DNA of 64,000 nt from Lysinibacillus sphaericus OT4b.31 (GCF_000392615.1 NZ_KB933398.1:251629-315628), one strand, 5' to 3'. Shown: positions 35,316 to 45,552, numbered from the stretch's first letter. A program made the numbers and translations. Notes: generated from the sequence alone by a model not told the origin.

Positions 35316-36302
35316 TTAATTACTTGCTCCAATTTGTAATTTTTTCTGAAGCTTATCCTCGGTGAAAATCCAGCCTGTATAAGAAGTAATAATTTCGTTG
35401 TCATCGTCTAAGTGAGCAACAGCAACGAAAGGATACCGATTGTCACTGCGGTAACGAAGATCAATTAATCGCACTTCAGTTAAGCCATTTTCAAGCTCGG
35501 AAATTTCCCAGCGATACAATGGTGAAAACGATATAAATGCAGCGAGATTTGGGTCTTTCATTGCAGCTTCAACAGCAGGTGTTTTAGGTAACGGTTTAAT
35601 CTCAAATTTGTCGTAAATATTAACAGTTCGCCCATAAGCACGCCCAACATAATAGTGCGTTTTTGATTTTGCAGCAATACGCCAATGGAAGAAACGCATT
35701 GTAGGTGCTACAATGACATAATCTTCATCTTGAATGGTATTGTGTACAGCTTTTTTTACGGCTTTTTGTATAGCAAAACGTAAAATATAGTAGCCCACAA
35801 TAATCAGATACATGATGCTGAATGTCCAAACGGGATTTACACCGAATGCCCAAAGTAATATACCAAGGCAATGTAGAGAAAAAATAATAGGATCGAAAGT
35901 ATTAATTACACCAAGGGCGACCCACTTTCTTGAGAATGGTCGGATAGCTTGCGTTCCATAAGCATTGAAAATATCCACAAAGACGTGTAAGGCTACAGCT
36001 AAAAAAGTCCAAAGCCACAAATGAAACACATTTGCATCTTGAATGATAATAGCTAAAACCGCTGTAATTAAGATTGGCCATAAAACTACGGCCGGTAACG
36101 AATGTGTAATGCCCCGATGATGTCGAATATAAATAGCGTTGTTGCGCAGCTTTAATACGGTATCGACATCAGGTGCCTGAGACCCAATAATGGTTCCTGC
36201 CATAACAGCTGTAAAGGTCATTGTATGGTTAGCTACCATAGGATCAACCAAGGCAAGACCACCAAGGGCTATGCCCATAACGAAATGTGTGCCTGAATCC
36301 AT
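35316..36302 (-). CDS. YfhP family membrane-bound metal-dependent hydrolase
   Basis: A 328-aa protein of the YdjM/YfhP family. An N-terminal His/Asp-rich region MDSGTHFVMGIALGG, SQAPDVDTVLKL, IRHHRGITHSLP and ALHVFVDIFNAYGTQ carries likely metal ligands among four transmembrane helices. The C-terminal soluble beta domain is typical of YfhP. In B. subtilis it is reported to repress yfhQ-linked functions, but its reaction is unknown. A GGAGTG site precedes the ATG. It is divergent from mutY. Confidence 0.88.
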   Translation of the reverse strand: MDSGTHFVMGIALGGLALVDPMVANHTMTFTAVMAGTIIGSQAPDVDTVLKLRNNAIYIRHHRGITHSLPAVVLWPILITAVLAIIIQDANVFHLWLWTFLAVALHVFVDIFNAYGTQAIRPFSRKWVALGVINTFDPIIFSLHCLGILLWAFGVNPVWTFSIMYLIIVGYYILRFAIQKAVKKAVHNTIQDEDYVIVAPTMRFFHWRIAAKSKTHYYVGRAYGRTVNIYDKFEIKPLPKTPAVEAAMKDPNLAAFISFSPLYRWEISELENGLTEVRLIDLRYRSDNRYPFVAVAHLDDDNEIITSYTGWIFTEDKLQKKLQIGASN

Positions 36303-36517
36303 AAATATCCACTCCTAGTACGCATTAAAAAAGAGTACAATTTGCATACATGTATATTTCAATAATGTTAATACTTTTTACAGTTTCTAAACGATGTCTA
36401 GGCATTCGCGTCACATGCTGGATAAGCAGATAAATTGCCAACATCCACGAATGAGCTTTACTTAATTGTATACCCTTTCTATCATAAATTAAATCGTAAA
36501 AAACACGGGAGGTCACT

Positions 36518-37549
36518 GTGAATTATCCATATGTAGCAGAATTTCGACAATCTTTAGTCGAATGGTTTGAAGAAGAGAAACGAGATTTACCTTGGCGGCA
36601 TACAAAGGACCCTTATAAAATTTGGGTATCTGAAGTTATGCTACAGCAAACACGAGTTGACACAGTTATTCCTTATTACAACCGTTTTCTGGAGAGTTTT
36701 CCTACATTGGAATTACTGGCGGAAGCACCACAAGAGTATTTATTGAAGCATTGGGAAGGCCTTGGTTATTATTCGCGTGCGCGTAATTTACAAGCAGGCG
36801 TACGTGAGGTTTTAGAAAACTATGGTGGTATTGTACCTGATAACCGCCACGATATATCAAAGCTAAAAGGTGTTGGTCCCTATACGGCTGGTGCTATATT
36901 AAGTATTGCCTATAATAAGCCTGAACATGCAGTCGATGGCAATGTTATGCGCGTATTAAGTCGTGTGCTGCACATTCATGATGATATTGCTTTACCAAAA
37001 ACAAAAAAGATTTTTGAAGCGGCAGTTGAGAAACTAATTGATCCCGCACATGCATCTTCCTTCAATCAAGGCTTGATGGAACTGGGTGCACTCATCTGTA
37101 CACCAACATCACCAAAGTGTTTATTATGCCCAGTACGAAATTACTGCACAGCTTTTAACGAAGGAGATCCAGGAAATCTTCCTGTAAAATCGAAAAAGAC
37201 AAAAATGAAGCATATTTTTTATAATGTCTTTGTTTGTGAAGATTCCAGTGGTCGCTTTTTGATGGAGCAACGTCCTGCAGAGGGCTTACTTGCTAATATG
37301 TGGCAGTTTCCGATGATTGAACAAGGTGAAGATTCCATTGAGACTTTTACGAAGCTCTATAATGTGCAAGTACTAGAGCAACAAGAGATTTTAACGTTTA
37401 AGCATGTATTTTCCCACCTAACATGGCATGTTAATAGCTATTATATGAAGTGTAATCCTGTATTGAATGGTCAATGGCTGACACGCGAGCAAATTGAATT
37501 ATTACCAATGCCAGTTCCGATGTTAAAAATTTGGCAAAAAATAAAATAA
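36518..37549 (+). CDS. mutY: A/G-specific adenine glycosylase MutY (YfhQ)
   Basis: A 343-aa base-excision repair enzyme that removes A opposite 8-oxoG. The helix-hairpin-helix is LKGVGPYTAGAIL with catalytic Asp in AVDGNVMRVLSR. The Fe-S loop is C-x6-C-x2-C-x5-C (CTPTSPKCLLCPVRNYC). A Nudix-like C-terminal domain (from about residue 230) recognises 8-oxoG. The start is GTG at 36518 behind GGGAGG. It sits between yfhP and sspE as in B. subtilis. Confidence 0.94.
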   Translation: MNYPYVAEFRQSLVEWFEEEKRDLPWRHTKDPYKIWVSEVMLQQTRVDTVIPYYNRFLESFPTLELLAEAPQEYLLKHWEGLGYYSRARNLQAGVREVLENYGGIVPDNRHDISKLKGVGPYTAGAILSIAYNKPEHAVDGNVMRVLSRVLHIHDDIALPKTKKIFEAAVEKLIDPAHASSFNQGLMELGALICTPTSPKCLLCPVRNYCTAFNEGDPGNLPVKSKKTKMKHIFYNVFVCEDSSGRFLMEQRPAEGLLANMWQFPMIEQGEDSIETFTKLYNVQVLEQQEILTFKHVFSHLTWHVNSYYMKCNPVLNGQWLTREQIELLPMPVPMLKIWQKIK

Positions 37550-37609
37550 AAATTAATGAGCATAAAATTCATCACCTCGGTACACAATAATGAGCGTGGA
37601 GGTGAATGA

Positions 37610-37795
37610 ATGATGAAGAAAAATCAAAACAACCCAAATATGCAACCGAATAAAAACATGCAACGTCAAAGTGAAGAATTTGGTTATGAAACAGACGTAA
37701 GCGAAGTGCAAAAGCAAAACGCTAAAGCTGAGCAGAAAAAAGCCCAAGCTTCAGGCAACTACGCTAACAAAAACAACCAAAATGCAAGCGAATAA
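37610..37795 (+). CDS. sspE: Gamma-type small acid-soluble spore protein
   Basis: A 61-aa Gln/Asn-rich protein. The repeat core EFGYETDVSEVQKQNAKAEQ followed by KKAQASG matches the GPR-cleaved gamma-SASP repeat, but occurs once; B. subtilis SspE (84 aa) has it twice. It is stored in the spore core and degraded at germination for amino acids. GGAGGTGA precedes an ATG ATG start. It should be forespore (sigma-G) expressed. The position after mutY is conserved. Confidence 0.9.
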   Translation: MMKKNQNNPNMQPNKNMQRQSEEFGYETDVSEVQKQNAKAEQKKAQASGNYANKNNQNASE

Positions 37796-37828
37796 TCACT
37801 TTGTAACTGCATAATTGCATTTACCTTC

Positions 37829-37877
37829 TAAAGGAGCTGTCTAAAAATCGAAAAGATGAAAAGACAGCTCCTTTAAA
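37829..37877 (+). terminator. Terminator after sspE
   Basis: TAAAGGAGCTGTCT (37829-37842) pairs perfectly with AGACAGCTCCTTTA (37862-37875). Confidence 0.8.
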
Positions 37878-38175
37878 ATTAATGAAGCAGGTGTAACGCA
37901 TGGGTCCGCTTAGGTAGAGAAGCGAATCGCTTGGATTGCGCAAGAGCTAAGTGAACTGTTCTTGTCTTCAACAGTTATATATATCGTTAGTTAAAAAAAT
38001 TCTAATATAGAAGCTGTTATGGTGAAAATTGCTTTTAGTTTACAAAAATTTGTACATAAACAAAAGGAAGCGATGGAATTTATGGTTTTCAACTACACCT
38101 TTCGCGTACAGATTGCTATAATATACTAGAGACTGCTAGATTTAGGTAGCATAGACGAAAAGGTGGGCTTCAAAA
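37878..38175 (+). other. Upstream region of ygaC
   Basis: About 300 bp without a gene. A TATAAT at 38117-38122 is a likely -10 for ygaC; no good -35 is seen. Nothing else is recognisable. Confidence 0.35.
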
Positions 38176-38724
38176 ATGGCAATACCGGTAGAAGGAGAAA
38201 CGATACAAATACATAGTTATAAACACAATGGCCGCATCCACCGTGTTTGGCAAGAAACAATGGTTTTAAAGGGAACAAAAAATATCATTATCGGTGCGAA
38301 TGAACGAACACTTGTGACAGAATCCGATGGTCGAACGTGGCTAACGAGAGAGCCTTCTATTTGTTATTTCCATGCGGAGCACTGGTTTAACATCATCTGC
38401 ATGCTGCGTGAAGACGGTGTATATTATTATTGTAATCTAAGCTCACCATTTGTTTTCGATAATAATGCGATTAAATACATCGACTATGATTTAGATATTA
38501 AGGTTTTTCCTGATATGTCGTATACCCTTTTAGATGAAGATGAGTATGAGCAACATCGTCAGGAAATGTCTTATCCAGATGTCATCGACAAAATTTTAAA
38601 GCGCAATGTTGATAAATTAATTAGCTGGATTCAACAAAAAAGGGGACCCTTTGCACCTGATTTCATCGATGCTTGGACGAATCGTTATAAGTTCCAACTC
38701 GATATGCAAGCAGATGATTGTTAG
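38176..38724 (+). CDS. ntdP: Nucleoside tri-/diphosphatase, DUF402 (YgaC)
   Basis: A 182-aa DUF402/FomD-fold phosphatase. Conserved patterns are [33 protein letters not shown] and [13 protein letters not shown], the last bearing metal-ligand Asp residues. Staphylococcal and streptomycete homologues hydrolyse NTPs and NDPs. It corresponds to B. subtilis YgaC and keeps its place before ygaD. AAGGTGG precedes the ATG. Confidence 0.9.
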   Translation: MAIPVEGETIQIHSYKHNGRIHRVWQETMVLKGTKNIIIGANERTLVTESDGRTWLTREPSICYFHAEHWFNIICMLREDGVYYYCNLSSPFVFDNNAIKYIDYDLDIKVFPDMSYTLLDEDEYEQHRQEMSYPDVIDKILKRNVDKLISWIQQKRGPFAPDFIDAWTNRYKFQLDMQADDC

Positions 38725-38729
38725 TATTG

Positions 38730-38758
38730 CCTATTAGTTTAACTAATAGGTTTTTTTG
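38730..38758 (+). terminator. Terminator after ygaC
   Basis: CCTATTAGTT/AACTAATAGG forms a tight palindrome followed by seven Ts. Confidence 0.88.
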
Positions 38759-39010
38759 TACCTTTAAACAAAAACGCCGTCTTCCTATTTGGTAAAAATC
38801 CGCTTCGCTTTCACCACATAAACCATTTTGTAGCTGCAGTTTTTCTGTCCCGCTTTCGGGCGATAAATTATCACAGAGCGTGACGACTTTAGTCTTCGTC
38901 CCACTTGGCGCTCCCTGCTGGATCTCTTGCTTCTCTGCACCTGACGCCAAGTTTACCTCCCGCTGTCGTAGCAAAAACGCTTTTGCCTGCGCTACGCTAC
39001 ACTCACACTT
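38759..39010. other. GC-richer intergenic block with a long reverse open frame
   Basis: About 250 bp that is clearly GC-richer than its surroundings. A minus-strand frame (38663-38974) stays open and reads SGAEKQEIQQGAPSGTKT and similar, but overlaps the ygaC coding end and lacks a ribosome site. Probably a non-coding dispersed element. Confidence 0.4.
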
Positions 39011-39262
39011 TAGTCATAAATCTGCTTCGTAGCAGGATATATAAAATTCACCTTTGTATCAAAAAGTAGCATAACACGATACTTCTAAGAATATTGTTAT
39101 TACCTTTAGGACAGCCTGTTTCTTGTATACACGAGTATCTATGTAAGGATAATAGTTGGCCATATAAACTAATAGAAATCCAATCCTTGCATATATCTTT
39201 TAGGTATTTTTAAAATAGTTCGCATAAAAGTTGTCTTAACTGTACTTCATACGAAATATTGC

Positions 39263-39460
39263 TATAATACGTAAAGGCATTCACTGTTGAATGTCTATTT
39301 TCTTTTTCATGCCTAGATATTTACATTATAAGTAGAGCTGTTTCCATTAAGCGCAATGCTTAGGGCTCCTCAACAGCTAAGGCTAAAAAGATGTCAATCA
39401 TGTCGTGATACACTAGTTTCCTTTACGTGTATGTCAGCTGGCATGAATGCGTTTTTCTAA
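39263..39460 (+). other. Possible structured leader of ygaD
   Basis: A TATAAT at 39263-39268 suggests transcription starts about 200 nt before ygaD. AGCTGTT (39336-39342) can pair with AACAGCT (39372-39378), enclosing TAAGC/GCTTA (39348-39362), and TACAC/GTGTA pair further on. This fits a folded 5' leader of unknown class. The stretch 39011-39262 shows nothing. Confidence 0.35.
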
Positions 39461-39477
39461 TAAGGATGTGATGAACA

Positions 39478-41223
39478 TTGGGTAGCATGAAGCGATATAT
39501 GCGTTTTGTAAAACCTTATACATGGGAAATTGTTTTAACGGTATTAATTGGTATTGTGAAATTTGCCATCCCGTTATTTATTCCATTACTCATAAAAATT
39601 GTGCTAGATGATATTATCGGTGCAGAAGATTTAACGAATACAGAAAAGACGAAAGAACTGTTCTACTGGCTAGGTGGCACGATTATTGTGTTTTTTATCA
39701 TTCGTCCACCGATAGAGTATTACCGTCAATACTTTGCACAGCACGTGAGTAACAAAGTACTTTATGATATTCGCAAGGAAATTTATGCACATTTACAGCG
39801 ACTAAGTTTGAGGTATTATGCCAACACAAGAGCTGGAGAGGTTATTTCACGTGTCATTAACGATGTGGAGCAAACAAAAACATTCGTCATGACAGGTTTG
39901 ATGAATATTTGGTTAGATCTTGCGACGATTGTTATCGCAATTGCTATTATGTTTGCAATGGATATTAAACTTACTCTCGTAGCGCTGTTTGCCTTTCCAT
40001 TTTATGCGTTAAGTGTGCGATTTTTCTTTGGCAAACTGCGTACATTAACGCGTAAACGTTCACAGGCTCTTGCTGGCGTGCAAAGTTATTTACATGAACG
40101 TGTTGCTGGAATGAGTATTATTAAGAGTTTTACACTTGAGAAGCATGAACAAACATTATTTAATGAGGCAAATGGCGAGTTTTTAGAAAAGGCATTGGAC
40201 CAAACAAGATGGAATGCCAAATCCTTTGCAGTCGTTAATACTATAACCGACGTTGCACCACTACTTGTTATTGCTTATGCTGGTTACCAGGTGATTAATG
40301 GGGAACTATCGGTCGGAACTATGGTTGCATTCATTGCCTATATTGAACGACTTTATGGACCACTTCGCCGATTAGTCAGCTCCTCCACAACATTGACCCA
40401 ATCGATTGCCTCAATGGACCGAATGTTTGAGTTGATTGACGAGCCTTATGAAGTGAAAAATAAAGAAAAGGCATTGGATCTATCAGATGTAAGAGGTGGG
40501 GTACGCTTTGAAAACGTGTCGTTTCAATATGAAGTGGATGGTTCGCAAATTCTAAATGATATCGACTTCACCATCAATCCTGGAGAGACGGTTGCATTTG
40601 TTGGCATGAGCGGTGGAGGGAAATCGACGATAATTAGCCTAATTCCTCGTTTTTACGATACGACGGGGGGAACAGTTTATGTGGATGGATGCAATGTACA
40701 GGATGTAACATTACATTCATTACGCTCCCAAATTGGAATTGTCCTTCAAGATAATATTTTATTCAGTGACTCAGTAAAAGAAAATATTCTAATGGGGAAA
40801 CCAGGGGCGACGGATGAGGAAGTGATTGCTGCAGCAAAAGCTGCCAATGCACACGACTTCATTATGAGCTTGCCAAATGGTTATAACACAAAAGTCGGCG
40901 AGCGTGGGGTGAAATTATCAGGTGGGCAAAAACAACGTGTTGCCATTGCCCGCGTATTTCTAAAAAATCCACCGATTTTAATATTAGATGAAGCCACATC
41001 GGCACTTGATTTAGAAAGTGAAGCGCTGATTCAAGAATCGCTTGATCGACTTGCGCATGACCGAACGACAATTATGATTGCTCATCGACTTTCTACAATC
41101 ACCCACGCAGATAAAATCTTGGTCATTGATCATGGACAATTAACAGAAAATGGCACACATGATCAACTGATGAAAGCGCAAGGCACATACTATAATTTAT
41201 TCCAGGTTCAACACTTAGATTAA
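39478..41223 (+). CDS. ABC transporter, fused permease/ATPase (YgaD)
   Basis: A 581-aa half-size exporter: six transmembrane helices in residues 1-310, then a nucleotide-binding domain with Walker [11 protein letters not shown]-loop VLQDNILF, signature LSGGQKQR, Walker [13 protein letters not shown] and H-loop AHRLSTI. It acts as a dimer in the membrane, probably exporting a lipid or drug. It is B. subtilis YgaD by sequence and place. The TTG at 39478 is chosen because AAGGATGTGAT lies about 9 nt upstream; an ATG three codons on lacks correct spacing. Confidence 0.92.
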   Translation: MGSMKRYMRFVKPYTWEIVLTVLIGIVKFAIPLFIPLLIKIVLDDIIGAEDLTNTEKTKELFYWLGGTIIVFFIIRPPIEYYRQYFAQHVSNKVLYDIRKEIYAHLQRLSLRYYANTRAGEVISRVINDVEQTKTFVMTGLMNIWLDLATIVIAIAIMFAMDIKLTLVALFAFPFYALSVRFFFGKLRTLTRKRSQALAGVQSYLHERVAGMSIIKSFTLEKHEQTLFNEANGEFLEKALDQTRWNAKSFAVVNTITDVAPLLVIAYAGYQVINGELSVGTMVAFIAYIERLYGPLRRLVSSSTTLTQSIASMDRMFELIDEPYEVKNKEKALDLSDVRGGVRFENVSFQYEVDGSQILNDIDFTINPGETVAFVGMSGGGKSTIISLIPRFYDTTGGTVYVDGCNVQDVTLHSLRSQIGIVLQDNILFSDSVKENILMGKPGATDEEVIAAAKAANAHDFIMSLPNGYNTKVGERGVKLSGGQKQRVAIARVFLKNPPILILDEATSALDLESEALIQESLDRLAHDRTTIMIAHRLSTITHADKILVIDHGQLTENGTHDQLMKAQGTYYNLFQVQHLD

Positions 41224-41231
41224 CAATTAGG

Positions 41232-41275
41232 AAGCTGTTTTAAAAGTGAAATTCACTTTTAAGGCAGCTTTTTTA
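41232..41275 (+). terminator. Terminator after ygaD
   Basis: A long imperfect stem: AAGCTG...TTAAAAGTGAA pairs with TTCACTTTTAA...CAGCTT, then a T run. Confidence 0.85.
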
Positions 41276-41687
41276 TCAAGATTGACTGTAGTTTTCATAT
41301 TTTGTATTCATTATAGTCATAGGTGTGTTCTAAAAGGTAGTAATAATATATGAATACTCCTAGCCTGTTACTTTTTGATGGGAAGGTAAAAATCCACGCA
41401 GATTTCTGCTAATGACATTTGTAGCGCATGTGCAACGTAAGCTACTGGAAGCAACGAACTATAACAAATTGATATTATTTTTCGAGAATACTATCCTTTA
41501 AATAAGGGATAATTAACATAATGCAAATTATGTAGAAATTTATTGTTAATTGCAGAATAATAATGATTGAAAGAGAGATGATTATTAGTTAGAATTATCT
41601 GAAAATATGGAATTAAAAGTTTTTTAGTGTATTATATTCTATAAATTAGAATCTTATTAAAATATTGGTAGGATGGAGCGGTGAAAT
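41276..41687 (+). other. AT-rich upstream region of the opp operon
   Basis: About 410 bp without a gene. It contains a CodY-like box at 41593-41607 and a TATATT at 41633-41638 as a possible -10. No other structure is recognised. Confidence 0.4.
41593..41607 (+). promoter_or_regulatory. CodY-like box upstream of the opp operon
   Basis: AATTATCTGAAAATA matches the CodY consensus AATTTTCWGAAAATT at 13 of 15 positions, 80 bp before oppD. CodY represses peptide uptake operons in Bacillales when branched-chain amino acids and GTP are high. Confidence 0.55.
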
Positions 41688-42701
41688 ATGCGGAAAAAGC
41701 TGTTAGAAATAAGAGGTTTACAGACAACCTTTTTCACAGATGATGGACAGATTCCTGCCGTTGATGATATTGATTTTTCGGTTCATGAAGGTGAAATATT
41801 AGGCATTGTAGGGGAATCAGGTAGTGGCAAAAGCGTGACATCCTTGTCGATTATGGGGCTAATTCCATCACCACCTGGAAAAATAACAGGTGGACAAATC
41901 CTATTAGATGGCGATAATTTAGCGACATTTACAGATAAACAAATGCAGAAAATTCGAGGTAAAGATGTGGCAATGATTTTCCAAGAGCCGATGACCTCTT
42001 TAAATCCCTTATTTACAATTGGTGATCAATTAAAAGAGGCAATATTAATTCATAATCCAAAATGGTCGAAAAAACAAGCATTTGCACGAGCTATTGAAAT
42101 TATGAAACTTGTAGGATTACCACGCGCAGAGGAATTACTTAAAGATTATCCGCATCAATTATCAGGTGGAATGCGTCAGCGGGTCATGATTGCCATGGCA
42201 CTTGTTTGTGATCCGAAGGTATTAATAGCCGATGAGCCTACAACAGCTCTGGATGTAACGATTCAGGCTCAAATCCTGCAACTCATGAAGGATTTGAATA
42301 AACGTTTGAATACAGCTGTGTTGTTAATTACGCATGATTTAGGTGTTGTAGCAGAAACATGCGAGCGCGTCATTGTGATGTATGCTGGGCAAATAGTAGA
42401 AGAAGCACCTATTCATGATATCTTTACAAATCCGAAGCATCCCTACACGCAAGGGCTCATTAAATCAGTGCCAGATATGCGCTATAAAAAGGACAACCTC
42501 TATTCTATTCCTGGGAGTGTCCCAAAACCAGGAGTCATTAGGGTCGGTTGTCGTTTTGCGTCACGTTGCGAATTTGCGATGGAGCGTTGTCTACAGGAAA
42601 CACCGCCATTATACGAAATGTCAGGGCAGCATAAATCGAGATGCTTTTTACTGGATGAACAGGAGGTGGTGCACTATGACGAAAGTGTTATTGAAAGTTG
42701 A
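41688..42701 (+). CDS. oppD: Oligopeptide/dipeptide ABC transporter ATP-binding protein (OppD/DppD type)
   Basis: A 337-aa ATPase. Walker A is GESGSGKS, signature LSGGMRQR, Walker [15 protein letters not shown]; the C-terminal oligopeptide-specific extension has a cysteine cluster ([15 protein letters not shown]) as in Opp/Dpp ATPases that hold an Fe-S centre. It pairs with the next ATPase to drive peptide import. Start ATG behind GGATGGAGCGG. The operon order is D-F-A-B-C, with the two ATPases first. Confidence 0.92.
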   Translation: MRKKLLEIRGLQTTFFTDDGQIPAVDDIDFSVHEGEILGIVGESGSGKSVTSLSIMGLIPSPPGKITGGQILLDGDNLATFTDKQMQKIRGKDVAMIFQEPMTSLNPLFTIGDQLKEAILIHNPKWSKKQAFARAIEIMKLVGLPRAEELLKDYPHQLSGGMRQRVMIAMALVCDPKVLIADEPTTALDVTIQAQILQLMKDLNKRLNTAVLLITHDLGVVAETCERVIVMYAGQIVEEAPIHDIFTNPKHPYTQGLIKSVPDMRYKKDNLYSIPGSVPKPGVIRVGCRFASRCEFAMERCLQETPPLYEMSGQHKSRCFLLDEQEVVHYDESVIES

Positions 42702-43656
42702 TGGGTTAAAAAAATATTTTCCTATACGGAAAGGCATTCTTAACACCCAAGTGGGAAATGTAAAAGCAGTTGATGATGTTTCCTTTGAAGTATTTGAAGG
42801 GGAAACATTAGGAATTGTGGGCGAATCAGGGTGCGGTAAATCGACAACGGGTCGATTATTAATGCGTTTACTTGAGCCGACAGATGGAGCCATTGAATTC
42901 GAAGGTAAAATGATTTCAGAATTATCAAACAATGAAATGCGGAAAGCACGTAGAGACATTCAAATGATTTTCCAAGATCCTTACGCATCACTTAATCCGC
43001 GTCATAATATCGGCAAAATTTTAGAGGAGCCGCTCATAGTTCATGGGATGGGGAATTCGAGGGAAAGAAAGCAAAAAGTATTAGAACTGCTTCAAATCGT
43101 TGGATTAAATGAGTATCACATTAAACGCTATCCGCATCAGTTTAGCGGAGGGCAAAGACAACGTATCGGTATTGCTCGTGCTCTTATGACGAATCCACGT
43201 TTAATTATTGCGGACGAACCTGTCTCTGCTCTTGATGTGTCGATTCAAGCCCAAGTTTTAAATCTCATGCAGACACTGCAAAAAGAATTAAAGCTAACTT
43301 ATATTTTTATCTCACATGATTTAGGGGTAGTACGTCATATTAGTAATCGTGTGGGGGTGATGTATCTAGGGAAGTTAGTAGAGCTGACAGCTAGTGAGAA
43401 TTTGTATGCGGAGCCACTTCATCCCTATACTCAAGCCTTGTTATCATCTGTTCCTGTGCCAGACCCTACGTTTGAACGCGAACAGCTCATCATATCTGGA
43501 GACATTCCAAGCGCATCGAATCCACCAAGTGGCTGTGCTTTCCATACAAGGTGTCCTTTTAAAATGGAGGATTGTTCACGGGTTGTTCCTAAAATGCAAG
43601 AAGTAAAAATGGGTCATTATGTTGCCTGTCATCTTTATGATGCGCTGCAACATTAA
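42676..43656 (+). CDS. oppF: Oligopeptide/dipeptide ABC transporter ATP-binding protein (OppF/DppF type)
   Basis: A 326-aa ATPase. Walker A is GESGCGKS, signature FSGGQRQR, Walker [15 protein letters not shown]; the C-terminal extension contains CAFHTRCPF and a later Cys. The true start is the ATG at 42676, after AGGAGGTGG inside oppD, giving a 26-nt overlap. A longer frame start at 42415 is a shadow of oppD. It is the partner of OppD in the membrane importer. Confidence 0.92.
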   Translation: MTKVLLKVDGLKKYFPIRKGILNTQVGNVKAVDDVSFEVFEGETLGIVGESGCGKSTTGRLLMRLLEPTDGAIEFEGKMISELSNNEMRKARRDIQMIFQDPYASLNPRHNIGKILEEPLIVHGMGNSRERKQKVLELLQIVGLNEYHIKRYPHQFSGGQRQRIGIARALMTNPRLIIADEPVSALDVSIQAQVLNLMQTLQKELKLTYIFISHDLGVVRHISNRVGVMYLGKLVELTASENLYAEPLHPYTQALLSSVPVPDPTFEREQLIISGDIPSASNPPSGCAFHTRCPFKMEDCSRVVPKMQEVKMGHYVACHLYDALQH

Positions 43657-43686
43657 ATGATATAAAAAACATTAGGGGGAAATTTA

Positions 43687-45303
43687 ATGAATAAAAAAAA
43701 GCTTTGGTCATTAAGCGTAATGCTGATCCTGGTTCTCTCGACAATCTTAGCTGCATGTGGTGTCTCGGATAACAAGGATACTGGTACTAAAGATACATCA
43801 ACAGGTGGGGACTCAGCCAGCAGCGGTGGGGCTAAAACATTAGTATACGGACGTGGTGGTGACTCTGTCGCGCTAGACCCAGCTGTAGTAACTGATGGTG
43901 AATCATTCACAGTGACGGCCAACATATATGAAACACTTGTTAACTTTGGTGAGCAAGATGTAACGATTCAGCCAGGGTTAGCAAAATCGTGGGAGCCATC
44001 AGAAGACGGTTTAACATACACGTTCCAATTACAAGAAGGTGTAAAATTCCATGATGGTACGGACTTTAATGCAGAAGCAGTTGTGAAAAATGTTGACCGT
44101 TGGAAGGCTGGCGGCGATAAACATCCTTACTTTAGTTCTCAATTTGTAGTTGGTGACAAGCAAGTAATAGAATCAGTAACTGCTGAGGGGGACAACACGG
44201 TTGTTTTCAAGTTAAGCCAACCACAGGCACCATTCCTTAAAAACTTAGCAATGTCTCCATTTGCAATTGCTTCTCCAACAGCATTTGAAGCAAATGAAGA
44301 AGGATTATCTACGGACCCGGTAGGTACTGGGCCATTCAAATTTGTGGAATGGAAGCGTAATGATTCTATTACAATCGAGAAAAACGCAGATTACTATCTT
44401 GATGGTCTTCCAAAATTAGATAAAGTCATTTATCGCTCAATTCCAGATAACTCTGCACGTTTAAATGCTCTTAATGCAGAGGAAGTTGATGTAGTTGATG
44501 GCTTAAGTCCATCTGATAAGGCATCAATCGAAGCAAATGCAAACTTACAATTAATTGAACGCCCATCGATGAATGTTGGTTATCTTGGATTAACTGTAAC
44601 ACGACCACCATTTGATAATGTGAAAGTGCGTCAAGCTGTCAACTATGCAATTGATAAGCAAGCTTTAGTGGATGCATTCTATGAAGGATTAGCTGAGCCA
44701 GCAAAAAACCCAATGCCTCCAGTAATCTCAGGCTATAACGAAGCTATTACTGGCTATGAATATGATCCAGAAAAAGCAAAAGCGTTATTAGCTGAAGCAG
44801 GCTATGACGGTAAGGAAATTGAACTATGGGCTATGCCTGTACCACGTCCATACATGCCAGATGGTCAAAAAGTGGCAGAGGCGATTCAAAAGAATTTGGC
44901 GGATGTTGGCATTCCATCGAAAATCGTTACATTTGAATGGGCTACTTATTTAGAAAAAGCTCAAAATGGAGAGGCTGATGCGTTTTTACTTGGTTGGACA
45001 GGTGATAACGGGGATGCAGATAATTTCCTTTACACATTGTTAGATGGAGATAATATTGGCTCTAACAACTATACATTCTATGACAATCAAGATTTACACA
45101 AAGTATTAGTTGCTGCACAAAGTGAAATTGATGAAGACAAACGTAATGAACTTTACAAGCAAGCTCAAGAGATTATTTCTGCAGATGCTCCATGGGTTCC
45201 GCTTGCACATTCAATTCCTATTTTAGCTGCAAGCTCAAAAGTTTCTAACTATATTGCGCATCCAACAGGTTCTGACCGTTTAGACGCAGTAGATATAAAA
45301 TAA
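43687..45303 (+). CDS. oppA: Peptide ABC transporter substrate-binding lipoprotein
   Basis: A 538-aa extracellular binding protein of the SBP_bac_5 family. The signal ends with lipobox LAAC (Cys near residue 24), so it is a lipoprotein. A Gly/Ser/Thr/Asp linker follows, then the family region (DPAVVTDGESFTVTANIYETLV, LQEGVKFHDGTDFNAEAV) and C-terminal DAPWVPLAHS. Substrate is probably di- or oligopeptides; a nickel or glutathione role is possible. A strong hairpin after it may reduce read-through so the binding protein is made in excess. Confidence 0.9.
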   Translation: MNKKKLWSLSVMLILVLSTILAACGVSDNKDTGTKDTSTGGDSASSGGAKTLVYGRGGDSVALDPAVVTDGESFTVTANIYETLVNFGEQDVTIQPGLAKSWEPSEDGLTYTFQLQEGVKFHDGTDFNAEAVVKNVDRWKAGGDKHPYFSSQFVVGDKQVIESVTAEGDNTVVFKLSQPQAPFLKNLAMSPFAIASPTAFEANEEGLSTDPVGTGPFKFVEWKRNDSITIEKNADYYLDGLPKLDKVIYRSIPDNSARLNALNAEEVDVVDGLSPSDKASIEANANLQLIERPSMNVGYLGLTVTRPPFDNVKVRQAVNYAIDKQALVDAFYEGLAEPAKNPMPPVISGYNEAITGYEYDPEKAKALLAEAGYDGKEIELWAMPVPRPYMPDGQKVAEAIQKNLADVGIPSKIVTFEWATYLEKAQNGEADAFLLGWTGDNGDADNFLYTLLDGDNIGSNNYTFYDNQDLHKVLVAAQSEIDEDKRNELYKQAQEIISADAPWVPLAHSIPILAASSKVSNYIAHPTGSDRLDAVDIK

Positions 45304-45383
45304 ACGTAGTAGGATTTAGGATGTCGCTTAATCATAGTGACATAACAAGCTTTTTACAGCAGTAGGCTTTGTCTATCGTTGTA

Positions 45384-45422
45384 GAAACGGGTTGTGACTA
45401 TGTTTGTCACAACCCGTTTTTC
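45384..45422 (+). terminator. Intra-operon terminator after oppA
   Basis: AAACGGGTTGTGAC and GTCACAACCCGTTT form a 14-bp stem followed by TTT. It separates oppA from the permease genes. Confidence 0.85.
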
Positions 45423-45497
45423 TGTATGAAAGACCAATCATCAAAACGTCAAAACCGTTTGGTGAAGGCAGACCCTTTCTACAGTATGTGTATAGAC

Positions 45498-45526
45498 TTC
45501 GATGCTTTTCGTGGCAAAAGTATAAT
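45498..45526 (+). promoter_or_regulatory. Possible promoter of oppBC
   Basis: A perfect -10 TATAAT (45521-45526) lies 17 bp after a poor -35 (TTCGAT). It would restart transcription after the oppA terminator. Confidence 0.35.
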
Positions 45527-45552
45527 CAGAAAATAATAGAGAGGTGAAGAAC

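Noticed and set aside
38663..38974. 103-aa reverse frame after ygaC
   Set aside because: Overlaps the conserved ygaC end and terminator and lacks a ribosome site; kept only as an unexplained block.
39330..39450. M-box magnesium riboswitch before ygaD
   Set aside because: Only scattered GGCTCCT and CAGCTGG matches; the conserved core of that class is missing.
42415..42675. Longer start of OppF
   Set aside because: The extension is a shadow of oppD; the ATG at 42676 has a strong ribosome site.
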